Part shown: positions 7,869 through 17,116 of the stretch, piece after piece
Layout: every line of letters begins with the position of its first letter
How positions within the stretch are numbered: position 1 is the first letter of the stretch
The notes under the pieces: generated by a model
Database searches by the model: none
Told to the model about the DNA's origin: nothing
The model's input: only the letters and a program-made list of their open reading frames with translations
DNA from: Betaproteobacteria bacterium
GTDB taxonomy: Bacteria > Pseudomonadota > Gammaproteobacteria > Burkholderiales > Burkholderiaceae_C
Assembly (NCBI GenBank): GCA_025356445.1
Contig: JANXSZ010000034.1
Coordinates: 1-53,724, forward strand
DNA: 53,724 nt
Reading direction: 5' to 3'
Position numbers and translations under genes: made by a program

Positions 7869-7912
7869 AAAAAAATAGCACCTTGTGCCCACCCAGTGTG
7901 CGCAAGGTGCTC
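7869..7912 (-). terminator. Rho-independent terminator of rpoD
   Basis: On the minus strand a perfect nine-base stem (AGCACCTTG/CAAGGTGCT, at 7903-7911 and 7877-7885) with a 17-base loop is followed by A and seven T. It sits 15 bases past the rpoD stop and before the J-domain operon, so that operon relies on read-through or on its own promoter in the 45 bases remaining. Confidence 0.8.
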
Positions 7913-7926
7913 ATTTGATTCAAAAA

Positions 7927-10302
7927 TTACAGTGTGTCGATAAAGCTGCGCAGCTTGTCCGAGCGGCTGGGGTGCTTGAGCTTGCGCAGCGCCTTGGCTT
8001 CGATCTGACGGATGCGTTCGCGGGTCACGTCAAATTGCTTGCCCACTTCTTCCAGCGTGTGGTCGCTGGTCATTTCGATACCAAAACGCATGCGCAGCAC
8101 CTTGGCTTCGCGTGGGGTCAGGCTGTCGAGGATGTCTTTCACCACATCGCGCAGACCGGCTTGCATGGCCGCTTCGATAGGGGCGGTGTTGGCACCGTCT
8201 TCGATGAAGTCACCCAAATGGCTGTCGTCATCGTCGCCAATCGGGGTTTCCATTGAAATCGGCTCTTTGGCGATTTTCATGATCTTGCGGATCTTGTCTT
8301 CCGGGATCTCCATGCGCTCGGCGAGCACACTGGCATCAGGTTCAAAACCAAACTCTTGCAAGTGCTGTCGGCTGATGCGGTTCATTTTGTTGATCGTCTC
8401 GATCATGTGAACCGGGATGCGAATCGTACGCGCCTGGTCAGCAATCGAGCGGGTGATCGCTTGGCGAATCCACCATGTCGCGTAGGTCGAAAACTTGTAG
8501 CCGCGACGGTATTCAAACTTGTCGACGGCTTTCATCAGACCGATGTTGCCTTCCTGGATCAAGTCAAGGAACTGCAAGCCCCGGTTGGTGTACTTTTTGG
8601 CAATCGAAATCACAAGACGCAAATTGGCCTCGATCATTTCTTTCTTCGCATCGCGCGAAGCCGCTTCACCTTCGTTCATGCGCTTGTTGATGCCTTTGAG
8701 TTCAGGCAAAGGCACAACCACGCGGGCTTGCAGGTCAGCGAGCTTTTGTTGCAGTTCTTGAATCGGTGGGATGTTGCGCGCCAGGATGGCTGACCAGGGC
8801 TTGCCGGTGGCCGCGTGCTTTTCCACCCACTTCAGGTTCAGCAGGTTGGATGGCACTTTGTTGCCCATCTTGTCCACACCAGCGAAGTCTTTGATGAAGT
8901 CTTCTTGCGAGTAACCGCACTTGTCCACAATGATGCGGCGCAGCTCGCGCTCTTTCTTGCGCACATCGTCCACTTGGGCACGCACCATGTCACACAACTT
9001 TTCAATTGACTTGGCCGTGAAGCGGATGGTCATCAGCTCTTCACTCAAGGCGTGCTGCGTCTTCAGGTAGGCCGGTGTACCGTAGCCTTCCTTGTCATAA
9101 ATCGTGTGGATTTGTTCAAAGTATTCGCGCAGGCGGTCAAAGCGGATCAGGGCTTCACGCTTGAGCTCTTCCAGCTTTTTGGTCAGTGCTTTGGAGCCGC
9201 CCTTGCCGTCGTCGTCGTCGTCGGCGTCGAATTCGTCAAAGTCTTCTTCAGCCACGTAATCGTCAGCTTCATTGGGGTTGGAGAAGCCATCTACGATGGT
9301 GGAGATCACGACCTTGCCGTCACGGATGTCGTCGCCCATGCGCATCACTTCAGCGATGGTGGCGGGGGAGGCTGAAATCGCCTCCATCATGGCCATCAAG
9401 CCGCCTTCGATACGCTTGGCGATTTCAATTTCGCCTTCGCGGGTCAGCAGCTCGACGGTGCCCATTTCGCGCATGTACATGCGAACGGGGTCGGTAGTGC
9501 GGCCAAATTCACTGTCCACCGTGGAGAGCGCGGCTTCGGCAGCTTCTTCAGCCTCTTCTTCAGTAGAACCGGCTGGCGCACTGTTGGTAAGAATCATGGA
9601 TTCTGCGTCAGGCGTTTGCTCATAGACCGCCACACCCAGGTCATTCAAGGTGGTGATGACGGCTTCCATGGTTTCTGCGTCGATCAGCTTGTCGGGCAAG
9701 TGATCGGAAATTTCGCCATGCGTCAGGTAACCCCGAGTCTTGCCCAGCTTGATCAGCGCTTTGAGGCGCTGGCGGCGCTTGGCCATGTCTTCTTCCGACA
9801 GCACGGTCTCATCCAGGCCGAACTCTTTCATCAAGGCGCGTTCTTTCGCCTTGCTGATTTTCATGCGCAGGGGTTTGACTTTTTCGGTCGTGGCCGTAGC
9901 GGCTGTTTCTGCTACAGGCTCTTCGGCAAATTCCGCTTCGATATCAGACAAATCGGCATCGTCAGCGCTGTCGCTTTTGTCCGCGCCCTTGGGCTTGCGG
10001 CCGCGCTTGGCGCCAGCAGGCTTGTCGCTGTCGGTTTCAGCTGCTTTGGCGGGGCGACCCGCTTTCTTTTTGGCCGGGGCTGCAGCGACCGCCGCAGCGG
10101 TTACTTTGGGGTCTAGCAAGGCAGCAGATTTGTCAGTTTTCGCAGTGGACTTGGATGTGGGCATGGTCTTCTTGGGGGCAGGGGCTTCAACGGCGGCTAC
10201 AGGCATGGCTTTGGGGGCGGCCTTCGCAGCGCTTTTGGGTGCAGTTTTCGCGCTGGTGGTGGCAACAGGCTTGACAGTCTGGCTGGGCTTTTGAGCGGGC
10301 AT
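7927..10302 (-). CDS. rpoD: RNA polymerase primary sigma factor RpoD (sigma-70)
   Basis: 791 residues from ATG 10302, supported by a GAGGATG sequence just upstream (an in-frame ATG 33 bases earlier lacks this). Sigma-70 directs core RNA polymerase to housekeeping promoters. Region 1.2 is seen in [18 protein letters not shown]. Region 2 is seen in [37 protein letters not shown] and [18 protein letters not shown] (the -10 recognition helix). Region 4.2 with its helix-turn-helix is [20 protein letters not shown] at the C-terminus. A non-conserved region between 1.2 and 2.1 is present and acidic ([16 protein letters not shown]). Residues 1 to about 140 form a low-complexity Ala/Lys/Pro-rich extension ([19 protein letters not shown]), histone-H1-like, longer than in E. 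coli (613 residues). Confidence 0.97.
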   Translation of the reverse strand: MPAQKPSQTVKPVATTSAKTAPKSAAKAAPKAMPVAAVEAPAPKKTMPTSKSTAKTDKSAALLDPKVTAAAVAAAPAKKKAGRPAKAAETDSDKPAGAKRGRKPKGADKSDSADDADLSDIEAEFAEEPVAETAATATTEKVKPLRMKISKAKERALMKEFGLDETVLSEEDMAKRRQRLKALIKLGKTRGYLTHGEISDHLPDKLIDAETMEAVITTLNDLGVAVYEQTPDAESMILTNSAPAGSTEEEAEEAAEAALSTVDSEFGRTTDPVRMYMREMGTVELLTREGEIEIAKRIEGGLMAMMEAISASPATIAEVMRMGDDIRDGKVVISTIVDGFSNPNEADDYVAEEDFDEFDADDDDDGKGGSKALTKKLEELKREALIRFDRLREYFEQIHTIYDKEGYGTPAYLKTQHALSEELMTIRFTAKSIEKLCDMVRAQVDDVRKKERELRRIIVDKCGYSQEDFIKDFAGVDKMGNKVPSNLLNLKWVEKHAATGKPWSAILARNIPPIQELQQKLADLQARVVVPLPELKGINKRMNEGEAASRDAKKEMIEANLRLVISIAKKYTNRGLQFLDLIQEGNIGLMKAVDKFEYRRGYKFSTYATWWIRQAITRSIADQARTIRIPVHMIETINKMNRISRQHLQEFGFEPDASVLAERMEIPEDKIRKIMKIAKEPISMETPIGDDDDSHLGDFIEDGANTAPIEAAMQAGLRDVVKDILDSLTPREAKVLRMRFGIEMTSDHTLEEVGKQFDVTRERIRQIEAKALRKLKHPSRSDKLRSFIDTL

Positions 10303-10649
10303 GAGGCATCCTCGTGAATCAAAAAAATCAGGCAACAGTACAAGCGCCGAAGCAGACCGGCGCGGTGGCGGAGGGGTTTGAGAGCGCTGTCAAATCCACC
10401 ATGGCACCTGGGTTACAGGGTTAGGTGGTGACAGGTCTTCCAGAGGCAAGATGGTGGGGCGAACATTTGGTGTGCAGTCCTTGCGGTTAAGGAGGCCGAT
10501 TTGTGCCGCTGGTGCATCGTTTGGCCAGTCCCGGAGGTGCTGCTGTCGCTCTTGCCGAGAGCAATTTCGGATTATACCTTTTTTTGACTGCTGAAAATTC
10601 AAAAATCACATGACGCTATCAGCGTTCACATCAGCGTTCGTGGTCGTGT
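10303..10649 (-). promoter_or_regulatory. rpoD upstream region with a sigma-70-type -10 element
   Basis: This 347-base stretch lies between dnaG and rpoD. A perfect TATAAT lies on the minus strand at 10576-10571, preceded by an A-rich tract (GTCAAAAAAAGG) and a weak TTGAAT or TTTTCA -35 box, so its spacing is suboptimal. A transcript from it would have a leader of about 260 bases before the rpoD start. No gene is seen; the small open frame at 10390-10602 lacks a ribosome binding site. Confidence 0.5.
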
Positions 10650-12749
10650 TCAGTTTGAATTTTGCAGCTTGGTGTTCTGTATTTCCAGCATCAAGGCCTT
10701 GCGCCGGGCGTTGATATCGTAGTACTTTTGGCGCATTGACGGGTCGGTGCCCGAGGCGAGCAGCGCAGCTGTTTCTTGGGGTTTGAGCCAGTCATCAAGC
10801 ATCAAATTGACCAACCCGCGCAACTCCGTGCCGTCCTGGGGGGCTTTGATGGAGCCTTCGTCTTCTTCAGGCTTTTCCTGCGTGAAATCGGCAGACATGA
10901 GTTTCAATGCCGTGGCTTGCGCCTCGTGTTCGCGCAAGCCTTCACGTAACGCCGCCCAGGGCTGTACGCCGTGCTCGTGCACCTGGGTGTCGAGCCAGGT
11001 GAACAGCGGGCCATGCGGTGCTGGCAGTGCGCACAGCATGGCGTGGTCTTCATGGGTCAGGTGCTCCCACAGCTGCATATTGGAGAGCAGCAGCCGGGCG
11101 GCGTGGTCCGAGCGGCTGGCAGGGCGCATGCGGAGACTCAGGCTCGGGCCGTTTTCTGATCCGCCAAACCCCGCATACGGTCGCCCGAACTTGGAAGGGT
11201 ATTTGGACGGGTACTTTGAGGGGTATTTAGAGGGATATTGGGATGAGTAAGGTTTTTTGTGCAGGCTGGATGGCCGTTGGCCGCTACTGTTTTCATAGTA
11301 ACTGTCTGATGGTGGCGGCATGTCGGCATGGCCGTAGCCATAGTCAGCGTCGGGATAGTTTTGCGATGTGTCACTGGGCAGGCCGCGTGATGGTTCTTGC
11401 GCATAGTCTTTTGCTGGGTTGTGCTGTGCTCTGCGCCCAGCTTGGGGATGGACTTGCCACAAGTCCATCAGCTCACGGCCCGATAGTTCGACTGATTCGG
11501 CGATTTTGGTCAACAGTTGGCGCTTCAGTGCGCCATCGGGCAGAGCTGTCCACAGGGGCTTAGCTTGACTGGCCATCTTGGCGCGTCCCTCGGAGGTCAG
11601 CATTTCGCAGCTTTCGCACGCGGCATCGAGCAGAAAGCGACTCAGCGGTACGGCATCACTGACGAGTTTGGCAAAGGCTTCACGACCAAGTGCGCGGATG
11701 AAGCTGTCGGGGTCATGCTCGGCGGGCAGGAACAGGAATTTGACGCTGCGCACATCGTTGGCAAAGGGCAGGGCGGCGTCCAGCGCTTTGCGGGCGGCAC
11801 GGCGGCCAGCGGCGTCGCCGTCAAAGCTGAAGACCACGGCATCAGTGAAGCGGAACAGCTTTTGCACATGGTCGTTGGTGCAAGCGGTACCTAATGTGGC
11901 TACCGCGTTAGGGAAGCCCAGTTGTGCCAGTGCCACCACGTCCATGTAGCCCTCTGTGACCAGCGCGTAGCCTTGGTCGCGCAGGGCGGAGCGGGCTTCA
12001 AACAGGCCGTACAGTTCGCGGCCTTTGCTGAAGACGGGGGTTTCGGGGGAGTTGAGGTATTTGGGCTTTTCGTCGCTGAGCACGCGGCCACCAAAGCCGA
12101 TGCATTCGCCTTTGATGTTGCGGATAGGAAACATCACGCGGTCACGGAAACGATCCCAGCGCTTTTCTTCGCCGCTGTCGGTGTTCAGGATGACCAGGCC
12201 CGATTCCACCAGCAACGCGTCGGTGTAGTCGGGGAACACGCTGGCGAGGGAGTTCCAGCCGGTGGGCGCATAGCCTAAGCCGAAGTCCTTCGCGACTTGG
12301 CCGCTGACGCCCCGGCCTTTGAAGTAGTCGATAGCGGTGGGGGCTATCTTGAGTTGCTGGCGATAGGCTTCACCAGCCTTTTCCAGCACATCGGTGAGCG
12401 TGGCCTGTTTTTGGCGTTGGTCGGCGGCGCGCTGGCGATCTTGGGGGCTGACATCGTCTTCAGGCACTTGCAGGCCGTACTGCTGGGCTAAGTCTTTGAC
12501 GGCTTCGATGAAGGTCATGCCGACGTGCTCCATCAAAAAGCCGATGGCGTTGCCACTTTTACCGCAGCCGAAACAGTGGTAGAACTGTTTGGTCGGGCTG
12601 ACCGAAAAAGAGGGGGACTTTTCGCCGTGGAAAGGGCACAGGCCCATGAAGTTTGCGCCGCCTTTTTTGAGCGGCACGTAGCGACCGACTATTTCCACTA
12701 CGTCGGCACGGGCGATCAGTTCTTGGATGAAGGTTGAGGGAATAGCCAC
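10650..12749 (-). CDS. dnaG: DNA primase DnaG
   Basis: 699 residues from GTG 12749. Primase makes RNA primers for Okazaki fragments and works with DnaB helicase. The CHC2 zinc domain is at residues 37-65 (MGLCPFHGEKSPSFSV ... YHCFGCGKSG). The catalytic core follows, with the TOPRIM motifs VTEGYMDVVALAQ and FSFDGDAAGRRAA. The last 150 residues are the DnaB-binding domain. Between core and C-terminal domain is a Pro/Ser/Tyr-rich linker that contains four exact tandem YPSK units at about residue 505-520, absent from E. coli DnaG (581 residues), and this linker explains the extra length. The order dnaG-rpoD on one strand is the usual macromolecular-synthesis arrangement. Confidence 0.97.
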   Translation of the reverse strand: MAIPSTFIQELIARADVVEIVGRYVPLKKGGANFMGLCPFHGEKSPSFSVSPTKQFYHCFGCGKSGNAIGFLMEHVGMTFIEAVKDLAQQYGLQVPEDDVSPQDRQRAADQRQKQATLTDVLEKAGEAYRQQLKIAPTAIDYFKGRGVSGQVAKDFGLGYAPTGWNSLASVFPDYTDALLVESGLVILNTDSGEEKRWDRFRDRVMFPIRNIKGECIGFGGRVLSDEKPKYLNSPETPVFSKGRELYGLFEARSALRDQGYALVTEGYMDVVALAQLGFPNAVATLGTACTNDHVQKLFRFTDAVVFSFDGDAAGRRAARKALDAALPFANDVRSVKFLFLPAEHDPDSFIRALGREAFAKLVSDAVPLSRFLLDAACESCEMLTSEGRAKMASQAKPLWTALPDGALKRQLLTKIAESVELSGRELMDLWQVHPQAGRRAQHNPAKDYAQEPSRGLPSDTSQNYPDADYGYGHADMPPPSDSYYENSSGQRPSSLHKKPYSSQYPSKYPSKYPSKYPSKFGRPYAGFGGSENGPSLSLRMRPASRSDHAARLLLSNMQLWEHLTHEDHAMLCALPAPHGPLFTWLDTQVHEHGVQPWAALREGLREHEAQATALKLMSADFTQEKPEEDEGSIKAPQDGTELRGLVNLMLDDWLKPQETAALLASGTDPSMRQKYYDINARRKALMLEIQNTKLQNSN
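11190..11237 (-). repeat. Four 12-base tandem repeats coding for YPSK in dnaG
   Basis: The four units code for identical Tyr-Pro-Ser-Lys but differ at synonymous positions (TATCCCTCTAAA, TACCCCTCAAAG, TACCCGTCCAAA, TACCCTTCCAAG). This is not a fresh slippage product, since the protein repeat is conserved while the DNA has drifted. Confidence 0.85.
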
Positions 12750-12793
12750 GGGGCTATTGTCCCGGATTCACGGGACGATCCGGCGGTTCGTGG

Positions 12794-14362
12794 CTAAGCG
12801 CCAAGAACCCGGTTTTTACCGGTGCGTTTGGCGAGGTACATGGCCTGATCTGCCCGTACCACCGCAGCTGCGCCACTTTCATCCGCTCCCAATTCTGCGA
12901 CGCCAGCGCTGAAGGTGATCAGCAGTTTGTCACTGCCAGCCAAAAAGAAGCGCTTGGTCAGCTCGCGCTGCAAGCGGGTCATTACCTCGATGCCTTGTTC
13001 CATCGCTGTATCAGGCATCAGCACCACAAACTCTTCGCCACCGTAGCGACCCAGGGTGTCTTGCGGGCGTATGCAGTCGCGGGTAACTTGGGTCAAGTGG
13101 ACGAGCGCGGCATCACCGGTCTGGTGGCCGTGAACGTCGTTGAGTTTCTTGAAATTGTCGATGTCCAGCAGTGATACGCACAGCATCACGCCTTTGCGTT
13201 TGGCATTCGCGATTTCACGCTCCATGGCTTCGTCCAGCCCTTTGCGGTTCAGCGCACCCGTTAAGGGGTCGTGGCGAGCTTGGGCGCTGGCGCGGTCCAG
13301 GTCCATTTGAAGTTGCGCGATGCGGGCTTCGGTCTGCGCCGTTTGCTCGCGCATGGCGCGCAACTCGTCTCCCGCGCGTTGGGTGTCCAACGACATGGTG
13401 CGGGCGGCGGTGATCGCTTCTTGCAGCACAGGGGCAATGTCGGCAATGCTGGTTGCGCCTTCGATTTGCTTGGCGCATAGCTCAATTTTGTCGCGAAAAC
13501 TTCCGGTGGAATCGCTCATGCTTGCCAGCCGGTCGATGAAAGCGGCGAGAACGCGTTTCATCTCATCGCGAGCGGCCATGGATTGCGCTTTGGCTTCCAT
13601 TTGTTTGTAGATCACATCCTTGAGGCGGATACGAACGTCTTCGAGGCGGCGCAATGTCAAGGGCGGTGTGGCTGCCGTTATCAAGGCATCCATTTGGCCT
13701 TTGAGCCAACGCTCATCAAGGCTTAATTCCCCAATGTTGACAAAAACCAGGTGCAGCAACTCCAGCAATGTGTTTTTGATCGCGCCGTGCTCTTCGGCCA
13801 CAAAGGTGAGCTTGAAGTTGAAGTTGGACAGCATGGTTTTCAGCAGCGTCAGATTGGGTTCTGCCTGCCGAAAGTACAGCAGCAGCTGCTTGGTTTGCTC
13901 TGCTAACTGCGCGTCCTCGACACCGATGGATGGCAGGGTGTGCTCAATCAGCCGAGCCAGCTGTTCCTTGAACTCGGGCGTCAACATCAACGCGGATGCC
14001 TGTTGCTCGCCATGATGGGTTGGCGTTGTCAGTGCCGCTGTGGCAGTAGCAGCAAGATCAGCGGTTGGGCGGGGCGTGGGGCTGAGCTGCGTATAGCCGA
14101 CCAGCGCTTGCTGCAATCCTGTCCAGTTGTGGTGACGCACCGCATGGTCCACCTGGGCTTGAAGCCGTTGCTGTCCAGGTGTTTGGATCGGCAGCGCTTT
14201 GGCAATGGCGTGCAGTTGTTCTTCGGGGAAAGGGTGCAACCGCTTGGTGCCCGCAATTTCGTGGTAGAGCGTTTGGTAGTTGTCTGGCGTGGGTTGCAGC
14301 TTGCGGGCCGTCAGCAGCTTGAATGCCTCGCGTGCAATGTCAAAAGGTGTTCTGTCTGCCAT
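12794..14362 (-). CDS. Diguanylate cyclase (GGDEF domain)
   Basis: 522 residues, cytoplasmic, with no membrane segment. The C-terminal 170 residues are a GGDEF domain with active-site RYGGEEFVVLMPDT at about residue 440, preceded five residues earlier by the inhibitory-site pattern RPQD. The enzyme should therefore make cyclic di-GMP from two GTP and be product-inhibited. The N-terminal 350 residues are mostly helical, with a coiled-coil-like stretch before the GGDEF domain (MREQTAQTEARIAQLQMDLD). The start of the protein (TPFDIAREAFKLLTARKLQP) is a helical module seen in other proteins of this group. No EAL domain is present. The start lies 15 bases after the DUF5329 gene, so it may be co-transcribed with that gene and the peroxiredoxin. 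Confidence 0.92.
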   Translation of the reverse strand: MADRTPFDIAREAFKLLTARKLQPTPDNYQTLYHEIAGTKRLHPFPEEQLHAIAKALPIQTPGQQRLQAQVDHAVRHHNWTGLQQALVGYTQLSPTPRPTADLAATATAALTTPTHHGEQQASALMLTPEFKEQLARLIEHTLPSIGVEDAQLAEQTKQLLLYFRQAEPNLTLLKTMLSNFNFKLTFVAEEHGAIKNTLLELLHLVFVNIGELSLDERWLKGQMDALITAATPPLTLRRLEDVRIRLKDVIYKQMEAKAQSMAARDEMKRVLAAFIDRLASMSDSTGSFRDKIELCAKQIEGATSIADIAPVLQEAITAARTMSLDTQRAGDELRAMREQTAQTEARIAQLQMDLDRASAQARHDPLTGALNRKGLDEAMEREIANAKRKGVMLCVSLLDIDNFKKLNDVHGHQTGDAALVHLTQVTRDCIRPQDTLGRYGGEEFVVLMPDTAMEQGIEVMTRLQRELTKRFFLAGSDKLLITFSAGVAELGADESGAAAVVRADQAMYLAKRTGKNRVLGA

Positions 14363-14377
14363 GTATCCATGCTCGGT

Positions 14378-14788
14378 TCAATGCTTCGTTTTGCGAAAGC
14401 GGGTCAGTTCTTCACTCAGCCACAGGCGACTTTCTTGCTGCTGTGTGCCTTGGCAGCGCACATGGTACGCATCCCCACTGGTGCTGCTGCGCGTAGCGGC
14501 TTCGTCGATAAAGTACTCGGTGTTTGGTATCTTGCCCCACATCAGCATGTAATCCCGTTTCTTTTGCAGCAACTCAACGGCTTGCGCAGGTGTGTGCCAA
14601 GTGCTGTTGCGCTTGAATTCACACCCTGAGGCTCTGATGAAGTGCATCAGTTGGTTGATTTCCGTGGTCGTTACGGTGGGCTCGCCGCCGGCCCATGCCG
14701 ATGGCAGGCAAAGATGTGCCCACAAACTTACCGTAAAATCTAAAGTGCCGATGGAACGGCGTTGCAGGGCACCGTTCAGGGTTTTCAT
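14378..14788 (-). CDS. DUF5329 family exported protein
   Basis: 136 residues from ATG 14788, overlapping the peroxiredoxin stop by four bases (ATGA). The N-terminus has a signal-peptide-like segment ending near SAWAGG. The mature part carries what I take as family marks: INQLMHFIRASGCEFKRN, HTPAQAVELLQKKRDYM, then NTEYFIDEAATRSSTSG and a final YHVRC segment giving a Cys pair (SGCEF and YHVRC). I assign DUF5329 by recognition of this layout. Function is unknown; location is probably periplasmic. Sharing an operon with a periplasmic peroxiredoxin suggests an envelope or redox-stress role (inference). Confidence 0.7.
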   Translation of the reverse strand: MKTLNGALQRRSIGTLDFTVSLWAHLCLPSAWAGGEPTVTTTEINQLMHFIRASGCEFKRNSTWHTPAQAVELLQKKRDYMLMWGKIPNTEYFIDEAATRSSTSGDAYHVRCQGTQQQESRLWLSEELTRFRKTKH

Positions 14789-15348
14789 TTGTTGACAACA
14801 CCATTCTTCAGCCATGATTTCAAGGCTGTGAGCGTGTTCGCCACATGCTTGACAGGGTTCAAGCTGGAATACTGATAAATGATTTTGCCGTTGGGCGCGA
14901 TGACGTAGGACACGCGGTTGGCGTAATCAGACCTGAAGAACAGCACTGCATCGTAGGCTTTCATGATGCTTTGGTCTGCATCGGAAGCCACAGGGAATTT
15001 GCCTCGGCATTCTTGAATGGAAAACTTCTTTTGTGTCTCAATATCGTCGCGTGAAATGCCAATGACTGTTGCCCCCAGGGCTTTGTAATCGTCCAGCGCT
15101 TCAGCGAAGTCATGGGCTTCCATGGAGCACCCGGCAGAGAACGCAGAAGGGAAGAAATACAGTACCACCGGACCCTTGCTCAGCTCGTCGGCCAGAGTGT
15201 ATTTGAGGACATTACCTCCTAGCGCCGCCTGTGCCGTAAACTTGGGGGCCGATTCCCCAATGTCCAGAGCGGCCATCGCGCAGCCGCCGGACATGCCCAA
15301 TACCAGAGCCAAAAAACTCTTAGCCCATGCATTTATCGCACTGTTCAT
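14785..15348 (-). CDS. Peroxiredoxin of the AhpC/Bcp type, probably periplasmic
   Basis: 187 residues from ATG 15348; an in-frame ATG 18 bases upstream is possible. The signal peptide runs to about residue 26 (SFLALVLGMSGGCAMAALDI). The mature protein has the thioredoxin-fold start GESAPKFTAQAALGG, and the peroxidatic cysteine lies in FFPSAFSAGCSMEAHDFAEA, which corresponds to the usual P-x3-T/S-x2-C of peroxiredoxins. A second Cys is in IQECRGKFPVASDA and could act as resolving cysteine. The family reduces hydrogen peroxide and organic peroxides with thiols. Export of a Bcp-like protein is less common than the cytosolic form. It is the first gene of a run with DUF5329 and a diguanylate cyclase, and divergent from the phospholipase-D-type gene (68 bases between the chosen starts). 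Confidence 0.85.
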   Translation of the reverse strand: MNSAINAWAKSFLALVLGMSGGCAMAALDIGESAPKFTAQAALGGNVLKYTLADELSKGPVVLYFFPSAFSAGCSMEAHDFAEALDDYKALGATVIGISRDDIETQKKFSIQECRGKFPVASDADQSIMKAYDAVLFFRSDYANRVSYVIAPNGKIIYQYSSLNPVKHVANTLTALKSWLKNGVVNK

Positions 15349-15416
15349 CACGTTTTTTTGCCCCATTAAAGTACCCGTTTCAGTATAGCGGAAGTGGTTT
15401 TTTAACCGTCAGCCGC

Positions 15417-17045
15417 ATGTCACCCTTGTTCTTTGGACGGTGCTTTTTGCCGTTGGTTCCAAAGACCGTGCTGGCGCTGGCGCGTTTGATTCTTTGGGTC
15501 TGCTTGGTTGGGGCGTTTACAGGCTGTGCTACCCGTTTACCTCTGATTGATCGCGAGGCCATCGCCAGTGAAGCGATTGAGGCGTCCGATAAAACCACGC
15601 TGGGGCGCATTGCCAAAGAGTCATTGCCCGAGCCTGGTCTTTCTGGTTTTCGCCTGATGCCGCTGGGTACGTTTTCGCTGGACACCCGGATTCAACTGGC
15701 GCGGCGGGCAGAGGCCAGCCTTGACGTGCAGTATTACCACATTGCCAACGATGAGACCGGGCGCTATGTGCTGCGTGCCTTGCGGGACGCAGCCCTGCGC
15801 GGTGTGCGGGTGCGTTTGCTGATTGATGATTTGTACACCGGGGGCCATGATCTTTTGTTTTTGGGACTGGCTGCCCATAAAAACGTGCAAGTGCGCGTTT
15901 TCAACCCCTTTTGCTGTGCCCGTAGCAAAGACCAAACGGCCCGCTTTCTGGCTTCCATCAACGACTGGGGGAGGGTGAACCACCGCATGCATAACAAGCT
16001 CTTCGTGGCGGATGGGGCCATGGCCATCATCGGTGGGCGCAATGTGGCCAATGAATACTATTTACGGGGAGCTTCTGAAAACTTCATTGACGTGGATGCG
16101 TTTGCCGTAGGCAACGTGGTGCCCGCCATGCAAGGTCTGTTCGACCGCTATTGGAATGGCTTGGCTATTTACCCCTTGGCGTCGGTTGCCAAAACCACCA
16201 TGACTGCTGAAATGCTGCGTGCCAAGTTTGATGTGGATACAGGCCCTAAAACCACGCCACCGCCACCGCCACTGCCATCCAACGATATTTTGGGCTATCC
16301 CCCTATTGCCGATGATTTGGATGGGGGGCGTTTGGGGCTGAACTGGGGATCTGCGTATGTGTTTGCCGATCACCCGGACAAGCCTTTTGAGGGTGGTGTG
16401 GGAGGTGAGTTGCTTGAAACCAGTGTGACCTACAACGTACTGGAGGCCGTTGCCAAGGCTGAAAAAGAAGTGGTGGCTTCGTCTCCGTACTTTGTACCAG
16501 GCCTCAAAGGCATGGCGTTCTTACAACATTTGCGCGACCGTGGCGTCAAAGTCACGGTGATGACGAATTCATTGGCATCTACCGATGAGCCCGTCGTTCA
16601 CACGGGTTATAGCCGTTACCGTGAAGCCCTGTTGCACATGGGGGTGGATTTGTATGAGTTGAGCTCGACCCGCCTCAAGGGCAACGAGCGGCCTTTTCTG
16701 TTTGGTTCGTCACTCGGGCGTTTGCATGCCAAGTTGTTTGTGATTGACCGGAAAACCTCATTCGTGGGCTCCATGAACCTGGATCCTCGCTCCGCCACGA
16801 TCAACACCGAGTTGGGCGTGGTGATTGACAGCCCTGAGGTGGCACGCGAGCTGATTCGGATCATTGACATTGACCGCTTGCAAAGCGCTTATCGGGTGCA
16901 GCTGGCCAAAAATGGCCGTGGTATCCAGTGGGTCAGCCTGGATGATGAGGGTGAGGTCGTTTTGGACACGGAGCCCGATTCTTCCCCGTGGTTGCGCTTT
17001 AAATCGTGGTTGCTGTCGCCTTTGGTGCCCGAAGAGCTGCTGTAG
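15417..17045 (+). CDS. Phospholipase D family lipoprotein (cardiolipin synthase ClsC-like)
   Basis: 542 residues from ATG 15417; an earlier start at 15327 would run into the divergent gene. The signal ends in a lipobox (VGAFTGC, lipidated Cys), so the protein should be anchored to the outer or inner membrane. Two phospholipase D HKD motifs are intact: HNKLFVADGAMAIIGGRN in the first half and HAKLFVIDRKTSFVGSMN in the second. Both carry the Asp six residues after Lys and the downstream GG/GS-x-N. This matches phospholipid transesterases of the ClsC type, which join phosphatidylglycerol with phosphatidylethanolamine. The Pro-rich stretch TTPPPPPLPSND between the domains is a flexible linker. 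No ClsC partner (a YmdB-like macrodomain) is seen beside it. Confidence 0.87.
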   Translation: MSPLFFGRCFLPLVPKTVLALARLILWVCLVGAFTGCATRLPLIDREAIASEAIEASDKTTLGRIAKESLPEPGLSGFRLMPLGTFSLDTRIQLARRAEASLDVQYYHIANDETGRYVLRALRDAALRGVRVRLLIDDLYTGGHDLLFLGLAAHKNVQVRVFNPFCCARSKDQTARFLASINDWGRVNHRMHNKLFVADGAMAIIGGRNVANEYYLRGASENFIDVDAFAVGNVVPAMQGLFDRYWNGLAIYPLASVAKTTMTAEMLRAKFDVDTGPKTTPPPPPLPSNDILGYPPIADDLDGGRLGLNWGSAYVFADHPDKPFEGGVGGELLETSVTYNVLEAVAKAEKEVVASSPYFVPGLKGMAFLQHLRDRGVKVTVMTNSLASTDEPVVHTGYSRYREALLHMGVDLYELSSTRLKGNERPFLFGSSLGRLHAKLFVIDRKTSFVGSMNLDPRSATINTELGVVIDSPEVARELIRIIDIDRLQSAYRVQLAKNGRGIQWVSLDDEGEVVLDTEPDSSPWLRFKSWLLSPLVPEELL

Positions 17046-17070
17046 CGCAGGTTTGTTCATTCTGCTCGCC

Positions 17071-17102
17071 ATGAAAAAGGGACCCGAAGGTCCCTTTTTC
17101 AT
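17071..17102. terminator. Bidirectional rho-independent terminator
   Basis: A perfect 14-base inverted repeat (ATGAAAAAGGGACC/GGTCCCTTTTTCAT) surrounds a CGAA tetraloop. The A and T runs lie within the stem, so it can serve both the phospholipase-D-type gene (+) and the small repeat protein (-) that ends at 17117. Confidence 0.9.
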
Positions 17103-17116
17103 GTGGCAGTCAAGAA

